Assembly (NCBI RefSeq): GCF_001949145.1
Contig: NW_019091359.1
Coordinates: 352,667 to 413,297 of the forward strand
DNA length: 60,631 nucleotides
Direction: 5' to 3'
From: Acanthaster planci
Taxonomy: Eukaryota; Echinodermata; Asteroidea; Valvatida; Acanthasteridae
Positions 38,841 to 50,429 of the stretch are shown piece after piece (positions within the stretch are counted from its first letter, which is position 1; the number at the start of each line of letters is the position of its first letter). A program made the position numbers and the translations under genes. The notes beneath the pieces were generated by a model. The model had not been told where the DNA came from. It was given only the letters and a program-made list of their open reading frames with translations, and ran no database searches.

Positions 38841-41800
38841 TAGATACGCCGCTGCTTGACGGTGAAACTCGTCTGCAAACAAGTGCTAAAGGAATAGGAA
38901 AAAGCAAAGCTGCATCCAAGCAATGCTTAGCCCCTTGGAAGTTTATCTCAATGTACATGTACATAATATCTGCGTACCCTGGTGAAATCGTAAGGAGAGA
39001 ATGTTGCTGTCGACAGTTTGTGAAAGACCCATTTTTATCAACCGGAATCCGGTCACTTAGCCGCTTTTCATAGTTACCGTGGCATTTATTTGAAAACGCA
39101 AGTGACTTTTACTCTGTGTATATTTTTCAGTAGTTCTCGTCCAACGTTGTTTACACTTCAGTGCACTAATGATAGGTTAATAGGCAATGCACTTAATAGA
39201 CAAACAAGGATTAGTGACACAATATGCCACAGTCATCTAAATCGTAAACCAGACTGTCAGGATTGTGCTTCGGCGTACGTTACTTCAATTCATACCATAT
39301 TTCAATTTCGCCACAATTCGGCCTGGCGCCACGCCATCTGCCTCGTCACTGTAACGGTTCTGTATGTGCTAGCACGCAGCAAAGAGCACATCTCTCAGCG
39401 GTGGGAGCTGTAAAATGCTCCCGTAATTCCCTCTTAAATAGCCGACAATTGCAAGGATAGTATCAGGCCTTCGGAACCTAACCCCGCGCGCGGCATTCCA
39501 TCCCCATAAACAACTGCGGCCGAAACCAGACTAACACCAAATCTTTTTCCATGTCAGAACACCCCCGGGACCCGTCTAGGGCCGGGGGTTAGGTAACGTG
39601 ACAGAAATATTACAAGTGACCCCCGATCCCTGGCGCAGGCGGAAGAATTTGGTGCCCTCCCCAGGGTGACGTTGGTCTACTTTTGGTTCGTCGGAGTTTG
39701 TAGCTGTTAAGGGCCTTTTGTTGGTTAAATATTTTCCCTGATGGTTTGCACCGTCCAACACATGTGAGTTTATTTTCCTCAGATCCGCTTACGGGCCCAT
39801 AGGCTACAATGGGGAAAATTACGCCGATGAACCACATCTGCAAAGAAATTAAAAGCACATCAAAAACTTTTACCCTATCGATTGGCCACAAACTGTTTTG
39901 TGATTAACACGTTTTTGAAGTTGCTAGGGAGGCTGGGTAACGATTGACCGACTCGGAGAGGGTAGACCATTATTCTATCTTTTTAAAAAAAAAATTGGGC
40001 GATTTATGTCTGCGTGAACTTTAACCTTGCCCGATGCGACCCTCAAAAGAAAAAGTACGCCATTTCTTTTTTTTTTTTTTTTGTTTATTTTCTATAAATT
40101 TTTGGTTTGGGTAATATTGTTTGTGTTTAGAATGTTTAATTAAGCAGTGGCCTACTTCTTCCCCAGGACCGGACCTGATCGAAATCTTAAAATAAAACAG
40201 ACCATAGTTTCCAATAATTATTCATCACACGGAGATCAGGGAAATCTGGGCTTTATTTGGCTTGTGGCAAAACTCGAATCCGAAGACGGGCCTGTGTATT
40301 GCGCCAGGGTTTTTGTTTCACGCGTTCCGCGCGAGCCGGCGACTGTGCCGGATAATGAGCTGGGCCGTGGGTTGCTCCATCAAGGTGATACGCCTGGCCA
40401 CGGGCACTTTTCACACTTGGTCGCGTCGGTGCCTTTCGCACTTACCCAAAGATAATGAAATGCATGGTTGGGGAGAAACACCCGAAACATTTACGGAATT
40501 CTTAATTTCCAATCGGGTTAATGAAGTCCGAGGGTGGGGTTAAAAGCTATACGAGGGGACTGTACACACGAATTGTACAGAACAAACAGAAAAGGATTTC
40601 GTCCCTTGCAATATCGACATCGGAGTATATCGGGAAAACTTAAGCAAACCCTTTTTTACTGTTGAAGAGCCGCACCTTTGTTACAACCTCTCCCGCATGT
40701 TTAGCTATTGCATCTTGGTCCGTAAAGTTCACGGCTATTACGGTGTGGTTCACTACTTGAAATTAATGGACAATAAATGAAGTGTACCCGTGTTTTTGGA
40801 CAATAGAAAAGACTCCCAGGCTCAGAAAGACCTATGAAACTACAATAGTACGAGTCTCAATGATTTATTCAAAAAGACGACAAATCTAAAGTGTTCACTT
40901 TAAAGGAGGTATTGTTGTGACGGATAGAAAGCGACCAAAACCGTTAAGAACCAGTACAAATGGGAACCACTTCACCAGGTACAGCTTAGCAAATGTAGGT
41001 GCAAATATCTTTGTGAACAAGTCATGAGCAATATACATTGTACGATATATTAGCTGGTAACCCGATTTTGCTAAGCAACTTTTTTTGTGCGCACCACATC
41101 ACCAGTTCCATGAAATTGGGCCCTGCCATTGCCCGACATGATTATTGGATGCTCCACATTGTTATAAAAAAATGTTTAATTGCTAGTTCAGTTCTAGTTT
41201 CGGGTGCAACAGTACTGGAGTTCTTTGTTTAAATCTCCAAGGCACGAGGTTGAGCATATAGTCGATCTCTAATCAAGTGTATTTTTCTCTCTCAGTCCGA
41301 GCCCTCACACCTACGTTTCATTGCAAAATGTGGGGAACTTGTGTCGGAGGCTTTTATTCAGTGTCACAGCGAATGGGTTAACAGGTGACTAGGATTCCTG
41401 TAAATCTTATCGGCTTTGATAATATCTGGATTTTTCCCCTTTTTTACCTGTTTTTTCATAATGTTTTTAATTTGAAAAAAATGCATCATCTGAACAAGCG
41501 TCCAAGGGCAGCTCTATTGGACACACATTTAAACACAGTTGTACTTCTGAATTACTGCAAGCAAACAAAGTCGTTGAAATACTTCAAAGACGCTTACAAA
41601 AATGGAAGCGCCAATTTGAATCTAAGAATCTAGCTGAGATGAGTGTGAAGTACCGAACATTTCTAGAAGGCTTGTGCTTTGCCGTAGGATTAGTCAAGTC
41701 ACGAAAGTACATCCAAAGGACCGTCGACCGAGAAGGGGCGAAATTTAGCAAGTGGCCTCTAGACTCCATCCCGCAGAAGGTGAGAGGATCAGATTTAGGG

Positions 41801-43754
41801 CGTGAGCGGGAAAGCTTTGCTGGATAAGCTGGTTTGAGAGGTAGCACGATGAGTGTGACACGCTCGCAGCTTCCGGGCAGTTGCATTTGGTATGAAAGGT
41901 GAGATCACGAAAACGTGAAGTTTGCAAGGGGGATTTTTGATGCTGACCGAAATAGGTCGAAATAATCGAAAATGTCATGTTCACATTTCATTTTTACTTT
42001 TGACAAACATTCTAAACCAAAATCTAAAACCATCAGTTCAAAAGATGACTCAGTATCTCTGTCACTATAGGGTCTGTATTCAATCGCTATTTTTAAGCGC
42101 CAAATGATGAAGACATTGACTAAATTCAAATGTGAATGGCTGTACTGTTTTGCTGATTCGGTATACTGTAGATTCAATCTTTGACATTCAGGGTGTATAA
42201 CGAAGTTGGAGTTGGCATTTTTTTCGTTTTCTTTATGCGGGATGTTGACGTAATCTTATCAAAACAAGATGGCATTATGCATGAGAGCTATAGGATACTA
42301 ATAAGAAGCAAAAACCATTTGCTTCAGACGTGTGTTTGTCGCAGGGCGGCAGCTGGATGCATCAAGCGTCACTGTGTTGGGTGTTGGGGTGGGGCTCAGA
42401 TGTCGCCTCTTCCCTCCTCAAGGTCTAGTCCACAGTCATTATTGCGACACTGAAACAATACTCCGGCACAATGCCTCCTGGAGCTCTTTGTGCAGGCGGG
42501 GGACTTGCTCACTGCGCTCTAAATCAACAACAAATATCCGCCGCCGTTATTGATGACCTTCACCGACCGTCTGTCGCGTAGGGCACGCCAACCCCACAAC
42601 AATAAAGGGAGGTCATTTCCAAGTTGGGACCCGGCCGGTCCTGCTCCTGTCGATGCCCCACACGTTTCCATTGATGCTCAACACGATCGATACCAATACC
42701 AACGGGAGACTCATTGAAAACAAGCTTTTGTACCTCCTCGCTCTCAGTCTGGGCATCCCTACAAGGAGATACTTCAGCCTCTATTCACAGCACTCTCGAC
42801 AAAGCGTAGGTGCGAAATCTACTTAGAGTATTGAGGCCGCAAGCCCGGTAGCGTCCTCATTTCAGCAGCAACCTCCTCGACTCATGCATCCGGCTAGTTT
42901 CTACGGCTGACTACGGGCGGATTAATACGGCCAGCGCGATTTGCATCGGGGATCGTCACCTACGGCCTGCCCGAGTTTTTGGACGTGCGAAAAGTTCGAT
43001 CCTCTCTCGACTGTCTGACGCCGATCAAGGGCCCTGCGCACCCGCTGCGTGCTCTGATGTGGCGCTCCCGACCTACGCTTTCAAACAAAAGTCCCATCCT
43101 GATTCTGATGTTGAAATTTGACACCTTGTCCGCCTCCGGGCTCTTGCAGAGATTCTGCCGAAAGAAATAATAGGCCATTGTACATGATTTTGAGCGGGCC
43201 TTTCATGGCGGCTGACTTAATTTGAAGCGCGAAAATTGCCCACCATCAATATCGGTCGAAAAGCGGTTTGGAGAGTTGGCCAATTGAATGAGCTTGGAAG
43301 AGTGACGTCAGAAAACAACGTATTCGTTTCTAATGGAATCACGTTCAAAACTCAACTGCCGAAGAAAGATTTTAAGATTTCTCAAAGTTTGGCTGGTTTG
43401 AACACGTGAGATTTAAAATGCAATTCAAAGTCGGCGCGGCAAAAGAAGAACCAACACAGTTTGGCCTTTCGACTTGCCAACGATACCGAAATAGTTGTGT
43501 AATATTTTTGCTGGATGCATTGGCGTTAATTTGTGCTGAGAACTGGGAGGAGGAGAGACAGGGGATTGTGGGTGGGGATGACTTGCCATCGAAATTTAAA
43601 AAACGGGGGGAGGGTTGCTGAAACCAAATGGTATAGCGGGCGATAGAATCGGATGTACATGTACATCTGCAATATGTTGTTATTATAATTTATTATTTCT
43701 AGTAATGACCCCAAGGATTCCTCAAAAGTGCCCTAGGCACTGTAGCTCGCAAGT
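38841..43754. other. Intergenic with GC-rich candidate regulatory islands
   Basis: Islands at about 39470-39700, 40230-40460 and 42340-43120 are G+C-rich against their A+T-rich surroundings. The first contains a 10-base inverted repeat, ACCTAACCCC (39476) against GGGGTTAGGT (39585). A T run is at 40067-40082 and a TCACACCT T-box half-site at 41305. The open frames on both strands (39610-39891, 40147-40455, 41584-41886) have no domain I know. A TGACGTCA palindrome is at 43303-43310. Confidence 0.5.
42340..43120. promoter_or_regulatory. GC-rich candidate enhancer island
   Basis: About 780 bases have raised G+C and retained CpG in an A+T-rich desert. Within it lie GGATTA (42919-42924, an Otx/Pitx-type core), a POU octamer ATTTGCAT (42939-42946) and a Sox-like ACAATAAAG near 42598. 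Open frames on both strands are short and share no known motif. The picture resembles a conserved noncoding element of a developmental gene; only comparison with relatives could show that. Confidence 0.3.
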
Positions 43755-43955
43755 CCAAAGAAACCTGTAGAGAGGAGACACTAAGAAGCAGTTTTAGAGG
43801 TGGGAGGAAAACCCCAGAGGAATATTCTGAGTAAAACCCACGGAATCAGGTAGGGACTGAAAACCCAATCCACATGTGGACCGAGCCGGGAAGCGAACCC
43901 GGACCGCAGAGGTGGAAGGCGAGGAAAGAACAACTACGTCAACCTGACTCCCTGC
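43755..43955 (-). repeat. Old interspersed repeat with a B-box-like core
   Basis: On the minus strand it contains TCCGGGTTCGCTTCCCGG, then GGTCCACATGTGG, then two TGGGTTTT-type blocks and GGGGTTTTCCTCCCACC, in the order of a dispersed repeat widely seen in invertebrate genomes. The GGGTTCG core resembles a tRNA B-box. This copy is diverged, and its limits are approximate. The identification is from memory of the motif order, not a search. Confidence 0.65.
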
Positions 43956-46900
43956 ATAACCTTACATCAAAATGGCGTATCTATGGCTGTTTAAAAAATT
44001 TAAAAATTGTTCTCCCTCATTGAGTGCTATTGAATAAAAAAAAAGTAGCGGGGGGGGTTGGATACATACTCCCTATCTCCTTTACGCCCCATGTCTGGAT
44101 GTGGCCTCTAATTTCATTATTTCCAGTTCTTTTTAACTATTCACACGTGACTCTGCAGTGTTTCTGTCGTGTACCAGTATATTGTCCAATTGAGCAGCAC
44201 GCTATCGGATTTAAAGTTGTGCCTGAAAGTGGATCTGGTTCAGTAAGTGCTCTTGTCCGTAGCTTGATCTGTGGGTATCGTTCTTAATAGGCACAACGGG
44301 ACTTCGCTGTAGCCTAACTGGATTTCCTGTTGGTGGTTCCGATTGCCTAACGCGTATGAGGAATAGCCCTCTGTCTTTCCACGGAATAGCCCTCTGTCTT
44401 TCCACGGCATCCCAGTCCCATTTTTTGCCTACGTGGCTGGTAAACCACGGCAGGCCGTTAGAATGAAAGCATAAATCATTTTACAAAAGTTTAAAAACCT
44501 CACGCGATTATAAAGACTCCCAATATTAAATACTCTTCGTATATTCTTAATGAGAAACGCGGTACTCTTTGAAAGTGGTGCCAAATTTTGAACAATTTGA
44601 GGCGAAACCTGACACCGGCCAACGGTATTTCTGCAGACTATATATGAAGCTGCCCGTACAAATGGTTGGCAATATGAGAGAGGGTTACAAAGTTAATTAT
44701 CCCAAGAAAACAACAAAGTCATCATCATCAGTGAGATTAACGCTTCTTCGAAACAGGACAAGTCTGGCACGGAAGCCTCGAAAACATCCTCCGCTTCATC
44801 ACGCACATTACGAGGATGTATTCTCCATTCTTTTATGACCAGTCCTGAGACGCCATGCATAGCACTGCAAAACGCAGAATGGAGAATACCAACACATGTC
44901 GCCCATCTCCGCTGCTCAGGAAGTGCCTATATCGCGGCCTCGGCACGGCTCCTTGCAGCTGGTTTTCCTATCGGTGATGCATCTTCCAGCCTGTGTCGGC
45001 ACCCATCCGATCAGCGCTGCGACCTGGAGACTTGGGGAGGCGAAAGTGGGTCAAGGGTCACGGTGGCGCCTTCATGTTGGTCCTAAACCATTCTGCACCG
45101 TACATGTGCATGTATATGTCATTGCTCATTCCGGACGGAAGAGTTCCCACAAAATCATCGTAACCATATGGGCCAACTACTTTGATACCGATTGATGAAT
45201 TGGCGATGAGAGCGATGTAGTTGACAGACTGATTCTCATTAACACCAATGATAAACATCCGAACATTTAAATTAGGAAAAACTGCAATTCAATCACAATG
45301 AAAAACACACTTTCTGCTCTTATTTTGAGAGGGAATCAAATGGTGAATTTACCATGATCTGCTAAAGGTGTTCATATAAATTGTGGCGTGGAATTCTATC
45401 TAGTAAATTCTTTGTGAAAAATCACTGCCATGCCCAGAACTTTTCTCTTTTTTGAGTTTAAATCTCTTAAGTGAGTTTAAAAAATGACACGAAGTCCTTA
45501 ATTTAGAATGAACCAGTGGGCATGCCAAACGTTATTCAGCCGGCGCAGGCAAATTGGGGTAAATTTTAAAAGGCCAGTTACCCAAATGTGCATCAGACGA
45601 GCTGAGAAATGCATTATACTGAATCAATTTGGTAATCCCAGTAACTGTTTGGTCTCTGAAGCCTTGATACCGAAAACAAATTGACAATACCACGCGTTAA
45701 AAAAATATGTTCGTGAAAAAGCCTGCGTCTTGATTTCGCCATTTGCTCAGCGCCCAAACAGGGTGCTAGAAGGGCTGATGGCTTTGCATGTCATTGGATA
45801 CTTTGTGTAAGACATCCGACCGCGAGGGTATCTCTTCCTGTTAACGAAGCGTCATTTGAAGTTTTGGTTGTAGGCAATGCTTTGGTATGTTTGAACGAAA
45901 GGGTCGGCTTATATGATAAAAACATGGCCTTGATACTATCACGATAGTTTACCTTCTCACTTAAAGTATCACTGATCACGTGTCTTTTGGCGATATATTT
46001 CAAATCATTGGTTATCTTGATCAATTTTGGATAAACGAATAAAGTGTAGTGAGAACAGTTTCAGCAATGAGAAAGAAAAAGAGACAATATCGACTTGATA
46101 ATCACCATATTGAGTGGCTGGCGCGCCAGGAGGAAATTTACCCACAATGCTCTGTGCGTCATTAGCTGTGACCCCTCATGACGTATTTCCTTCACTAAAA
46201 TCTGTGCAAGGCCATTAGCTCTTTCCAGCGCCCTGTTTGGGCGCTGGGCGACGAGCGAAGATTTCACCATAGATGGCTCACTGCGTGATACAATCACACA
46301 AAGATCATTGTCGATAAGACATACTAATCAAAGATGGGACTGTGACATTTAGCACGGTAAATAAAACGCAATTATCCCCAACCAAATCACATGCAAACAA
46401 AAACGGTTTTAAATTTGATGTGAATGTCTACATTCTAAGTGAAAGCACACTTTGAGTTAAAGCTACACGAAAAGTTCGCATTGCGGGAATCATGTTAGAA
46501 CTTGAATCAATTTGAGTGTTCCAGCACTGACACATTTCCCTTAGGAAATACAACGTTGTGAATATAGGTCTACCGGCAGACATTTTTTAACCTTGACAAA
46601 GCAGACTGGTTTGGGGACGTATATTGCACGTGACATATTCGGTGTACTAATTCTCGGTCAGGACCCTGCCCGCACTTTCCGTGCTATTTCCCGGAGTTGG
46701 CGGCGCCACCTCAATTTGTAGAAATTTTCGGGGCTTTACAGCAACACTCATTGAATCGACGCAAATCGCGATCGTCGCATGCTAGAGGTCGCCGAGGTTA
46801 AACCCTGTCCAAGCGCAGGATTTTTCCCGACTATTGAATTGATGATCATCAAAGACCTACATATTTTTTATGGGAAACATATGGCCCTCTCATTTGCACT

Positions 46901-47382
46901 GTGAAACAGGGAAATAGGAAGTACACATGTTGGACGGGGTTGCATGTATTGAGTAATTTGACTCATATTACAGACTGTACTATTTTGCAACATGTGAGAT
47001 GCCTGTACAGAGTCAGGTGAACGATGGCCTCATCTGAATGAACAAAACCGCCATTTTCATTCTCTTCTGATCTCGGTGAAGGGCTTACCATATGAGGCAT
47101 AAGCCGCTGATATACAGTAGAGTGGTGTGATTAAACTAGGGTGAAATTTCTAAGAGAGCAGCAAGGGCGCACACCTTGTTGTAAGGGGCACTTAAAAGCA
47201 AATTAACCTTTAACCTTTATAGGCTCTGTCGATTTCAAAATTTCAAATGAGGATCGGGGGCACTGGAGGAGGGGTACGCCCCCATCCCTCCGTAGTTCCG
47301 ATACACTGCTAGTACAGCACAGACCTTCTCCCTATAGCTAACAGTACAGATTGCCATGATATATGTTAGAGAAACTGCCAAC
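43956..47382. other. Intergenic, no gene recognised
   Basis: An 8-base G run lies at 44050-44057. A minus-strand frame at 45058-45258 and a plus-strand frame at 44896-45195 overlap a moderately G+C-rich patch (44830-45260). The minus one has a rather protein-like composition but no known domain. The patch 46650-46830 is also G+C-rich. The remainder is A+T-rich and featureless. Confidence 0.55.
44360..44405 (+). repeat. Exact tandem duplication of a 23-bp unit
   Basis: Two identical copies of a 23-base unit beginning GGAATAGCCCTCTG and ending TTCCAC lie head to tail (44360-44382 and 44383-44405). The identity implies a recent local duplication. Confidence 0.9.
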
Positions 47383-47424
47383 AGACCGATTGCGCCCACT
47401 ATGTCATGTGATCTATAGTGGGTA
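47383..47424 (+). repeat. 42-bp palindromic sequence, copy 1
   Basis: It begins AGACCGATTGCGCCCACTA and ends CTATAGTGGGTA. It matches the reverse complement of 50388-50429 at 39 of 42 positions. The inner part is itself an imperfect palindrome (CCCACTA against TAGTGGG) around CATGTG. It may be a short terminal or dispersed transposon piece. Confidence 0.75.
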
Positions 47425-47677
47425 TCAAACTTCAACAAAGATGGCGTCCTCCCATAGCAAAGTGCGTTTTAAGTGTTGTTCACCAAAACATCAGGCTGAA
47501 TTTTGGTGTAGTGCTCAGCACATCAGTAGTCCGAGTACTTTTCTGACCGTCAGCTTTATTTTTTGGTAATAATGACACTTAACGGGAGGGGGCTATGTTG
47601 GTGTTTGATACGCTGTAAAAACCAACGCCCATTGTAAATGCGTCTTTGCGGTAATAATTGGAAACATGTAACCGTTT

Positions 47678-47942
47678 GAAATTAAACACCTTTCAGGAAA
47701 TAAGCGTGTTTCGGTGTTCAGAAAGTGTTACCTCCCGATAAAGGTGTTTTGTGTCTTGTTATTAACAACCAAATGTGTCATTGTGTCTAAATTTTTTATC
47801 ACATCAACACAACTTTGTTAGGAAATAAACACCACGACTTAACACCACGACGTGTTTAGCTTTGGAAATTAAACACCACAACACGTTCATAAAGTGTTAC
47901 CGGGAAGGCGTTTAAAGGCGTGGAAACACGAACACTGGTGTA
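47678..47942 (+). repeat. Degenerate AACACC/GTGTT-rich repeat
   Basis: The words AAATTAAACACC, GTTCA-AAAGTGTTACC and AACACCACGAC recur with variation. Two clear half-units are GTTCAGAAAGTGTTACC at about 47718 and GTTCATAAAGTGTTACC at about 47885. It reads as an eroded minisatellite or part of a transposon. Confidence 0.55.
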
Positions 47943-48388
47943 ATGATGAATTTTGTGCCCCCAATTTAAAAAAAAAATCCTAACTCTCCCAAGAATTAGG
48001 TCACACAATTTCTAAGAAATGTGTGGGTTGCTTGGCAGCGCGCGTGAGCAATTGGTAGTAGAACTTGCAACCAACCAAAAGAGTCCTTGAGAAGGAGTTG
48101 ATAACTTCCCTAGCCAGTGACCTTCCACTTCACTTGGCTACTGGACTGAACAGAGACAGTTCCGTTGTCTCGCTGTGTACTCTCCTTCCATCGAACCTGC
48201 CATACTTACAGATTCGTCCCTGACCTTTCCAGGTGAGTTTGATGATACTTTTGTCTTACTTTTATGCCTAGATTGAAGTGTCTATTCTTATCTCAAAGTT
48301 TGGACCGAGTCACCATAGGTTAAGGAGAAGCCAGGAAAAAGTCGAATCAAAGAATCTCCACCTTTTTGAGTCGTTTCTCCCATTTGAA

Positions 48389-48500
48389 GCAAGATATGGG
48401 ACAGAGAGACTTCTAGGGGGGATGTGTTGGGTAACAATAGTTTGGAGTGTATATAGGGATTGAACAGGTAAGAGTGGTGCCCCTCCGTCCCATATCTTGC
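48389..48500. repeat. 14-bp perfect inverted repeat with 84-base loop
   Basis: GCAAGATATGGGAC (48389-48402) is repeated in reverse complement as GTCCCATATCTTGC (48487-48500). A GTATATA word lies in the loop at 48449 and an AATAAA at 48556, an arrangement like a compact promoter and poly(A) signal such as in an LTR. No second LTR, primer-binding site or retroelement gene is visible. Confidence 0.7.
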
Positions 48501-49569
48501 CTGGTATAGTTTCTCCGACTTAAAGCACGACCCTCCCTCCACTATTGTACAAAAGAATAAAAGGCTTTACTGATGCTTTGAGATGAATCCATCATTTGTC
48601 CAGCGTTTGCTGGCTATGTACCCACGTACATGAAAGCTGCATTCCTGTCCCAATTAAGCCGTTGAGTAACTCCTCGGCTGGGTGCACATGAAGTTACACA
48701 GACATGCAGTCGACACCATCGGTGTATGGCACGGTCCATATGGATTTACATCTGTTATTTAGTTGTTAGTTGTTGCAGAAATAAGCTAAATTTAAGTGAG
48801 CAAAGGCTATCGATATGACTGCAGGGAAATGGGGACCTTTTACACCACCAACAAACAAGTTTCTCAAGTGACTGATTTGAGAACTGAAGTACACTGTCCC
48901 TTCAAATGAAGATTACGTTTACAACCTTGGAAATACATGTACATGCTTACTCCTTGAAATCTCTCAGTCACCAAAGGAAATTCTTCCGTTTGGAAAATAC
49001 ATACATTTGACATATATTCTCATTCATCTGGTAAGTATCATACGTAAGTTTCTAAACGATTAATCCGTTTTGCAAAATTGTACATGAATTGTGATTGACC
49101 GAAAGTAAAGTTGCTACAAATGAATTTAAAAATAAATACACAAAGAAAAGGGATAAAAATTTATAAAAATTATACGTTACCATTAAATAAATATCTACGT
49201 TAAAATGAAAAAAAGATGAAATAAAATTAAAATGGATTAAAAAAGGGAAGGGATATGCAAAAGTGAAGCTAAAATTCAAAAGGTATGTAAAAATGAAGGA
49301 GACACATTAAAGACATTTATTATAGTGCAACGTAAGGAGCGGTTCGCTTTAGTTGAAAATCGCTAATCTCAACAGAAAACGTCAAATCTAAAAATTTGAG
49401 TGTTAACCGTATTGAACGTCTAAAACAATCTGCTTTATTGTTCAGAGCATTTCTTACGTTGTTTGACGTTGTCATTTAATGTCACAAGTGTTTGTTCTTT
49501 GTGTATCAAGTCGCTTTTGAAGAATGTCCACACTCTACATTCTTAAAACTGTACATTCTTTTTTAAAAA

Positions 49570-49587
49570 TGTACAGTTAACTGTACA
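49570..49587. repeat. 18-bp perfect palindrome TGTACAGTTAACTGTACA
   Basis: The palindrome is perfect over 18 bases. The longer flanks, ACTGTACATTCTT, occur twice as direct copies (about 49548 and 49580) and once inverted. It may be a small cruciform-forming repeat. Confidence 0.85.
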
Positions 49588-50387
49588 TTCTTAAGAATAA
49601 TTGACACTTTACTGAATAGGGTGACGTCACAGGAGTGGTTTAAGTTAGTATCATGTTGCGTTTCTTGATTGCAGTCATTGTAATTTTGGCTGAGAATTTT
49701 TCTAAGAGTAAAAGAATCATTTGTGCGTATCTTAACTTAAGCCAAAGTCCACTTTCTCGAAGTTCTATCTATATTGACATCTGTTTAAGATTCTGTTGTC
49801 CCCAGATACAAATACCCTTTCCTTTGCGATATGTTCCAAGATTTTGTTCAAAAACTCTGACTCCATGCCCCTCCGAATTGGATGAATTTAACTCACAATT
49901 GGGTTCCCTTGATTCGAAAGTTTGCCATTTTCATTCGAGACACGTCTGGTGACTCTAGTCCAAATTCAGTAGGCCTAAGACCTAATTTACAAGAACAATC
50001 TCTTAGGATTCCTTGTACAATATTATTTTCCATTAACGCATGATGGATTACTTTTATGTAATCATGTTCTCTTGACCAAAGTGAAGAGGGGGATATTTCC
50101 TCCTGTGCAGAGTCTGTAAATTCATAACATTTCCTTCTGTTTGATTACTTGATAAGTTTTAATCGTTTGACTTGACTCATTGTTAATAAGTTCTCATATG
50201 TTCGGTAGTAATAGTTCTTTATTTCTTTCTCATACCCAAATGTTTAATCTTTTGATATGTGTACTCGTTTTGGTTCAATTCAGTTTGATTGCTCGGGACT
50301 TTGAAATTTTGATGTTTAATTTTTAACTAACTTTTACTTCCTGAGTATGATTCTCATAATATGCCCGCTACACTTGTTTTTACGGTG

Positions 50388-50429
50388 TACCCACTATAGG
50401 TCACGTGACTTAGTGGGCGCAATCGGTCT
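50388..50429 (-). repeat. 42-bp palindromic sequence, copy 2 (inverted)
   Basis: This is the reverse-complement partner of 47383-47424, with 3 differences in 42. This copy keeps a perfect E-box CACGTG at 50403-50408, centred in CCCACTA...TAGTGGG. No target-site duplication is visible outside the pair. Confidence 0.75.

Larger units (their letters stand above)
47425..50387. other. Segment between two inverted 42-bp copies
   Basis: About 3 kb without recognisable coding sequence. It contains an AACACC-rich degenerate repeat (47678-47942), a 14-bp inverted repeat with a TATA-like word and an AATAAA (48389-48561), a very A+T-rich piece (49050-49330) and a TGTACA palindrome (49570-49587). A strong splice-donor consensus, CAG|GTGAGT, occurs at 48232, but no matching exon was recognised. 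Open frames are short. Confidence 0.5.

Noticed and set aside
41355-41385. Minus-strand reading with NPFA-like residues as a second T-box exon
   Set aside because: The neighbouring residues do not match the T-box and there is no splice context.
43850-43920. A tRNA gene suggested by the GGGTTCG core
   Set aside because: No acceptor stem or anticodon arm can be folded. The surrounding blocks match an interspersed repeat.
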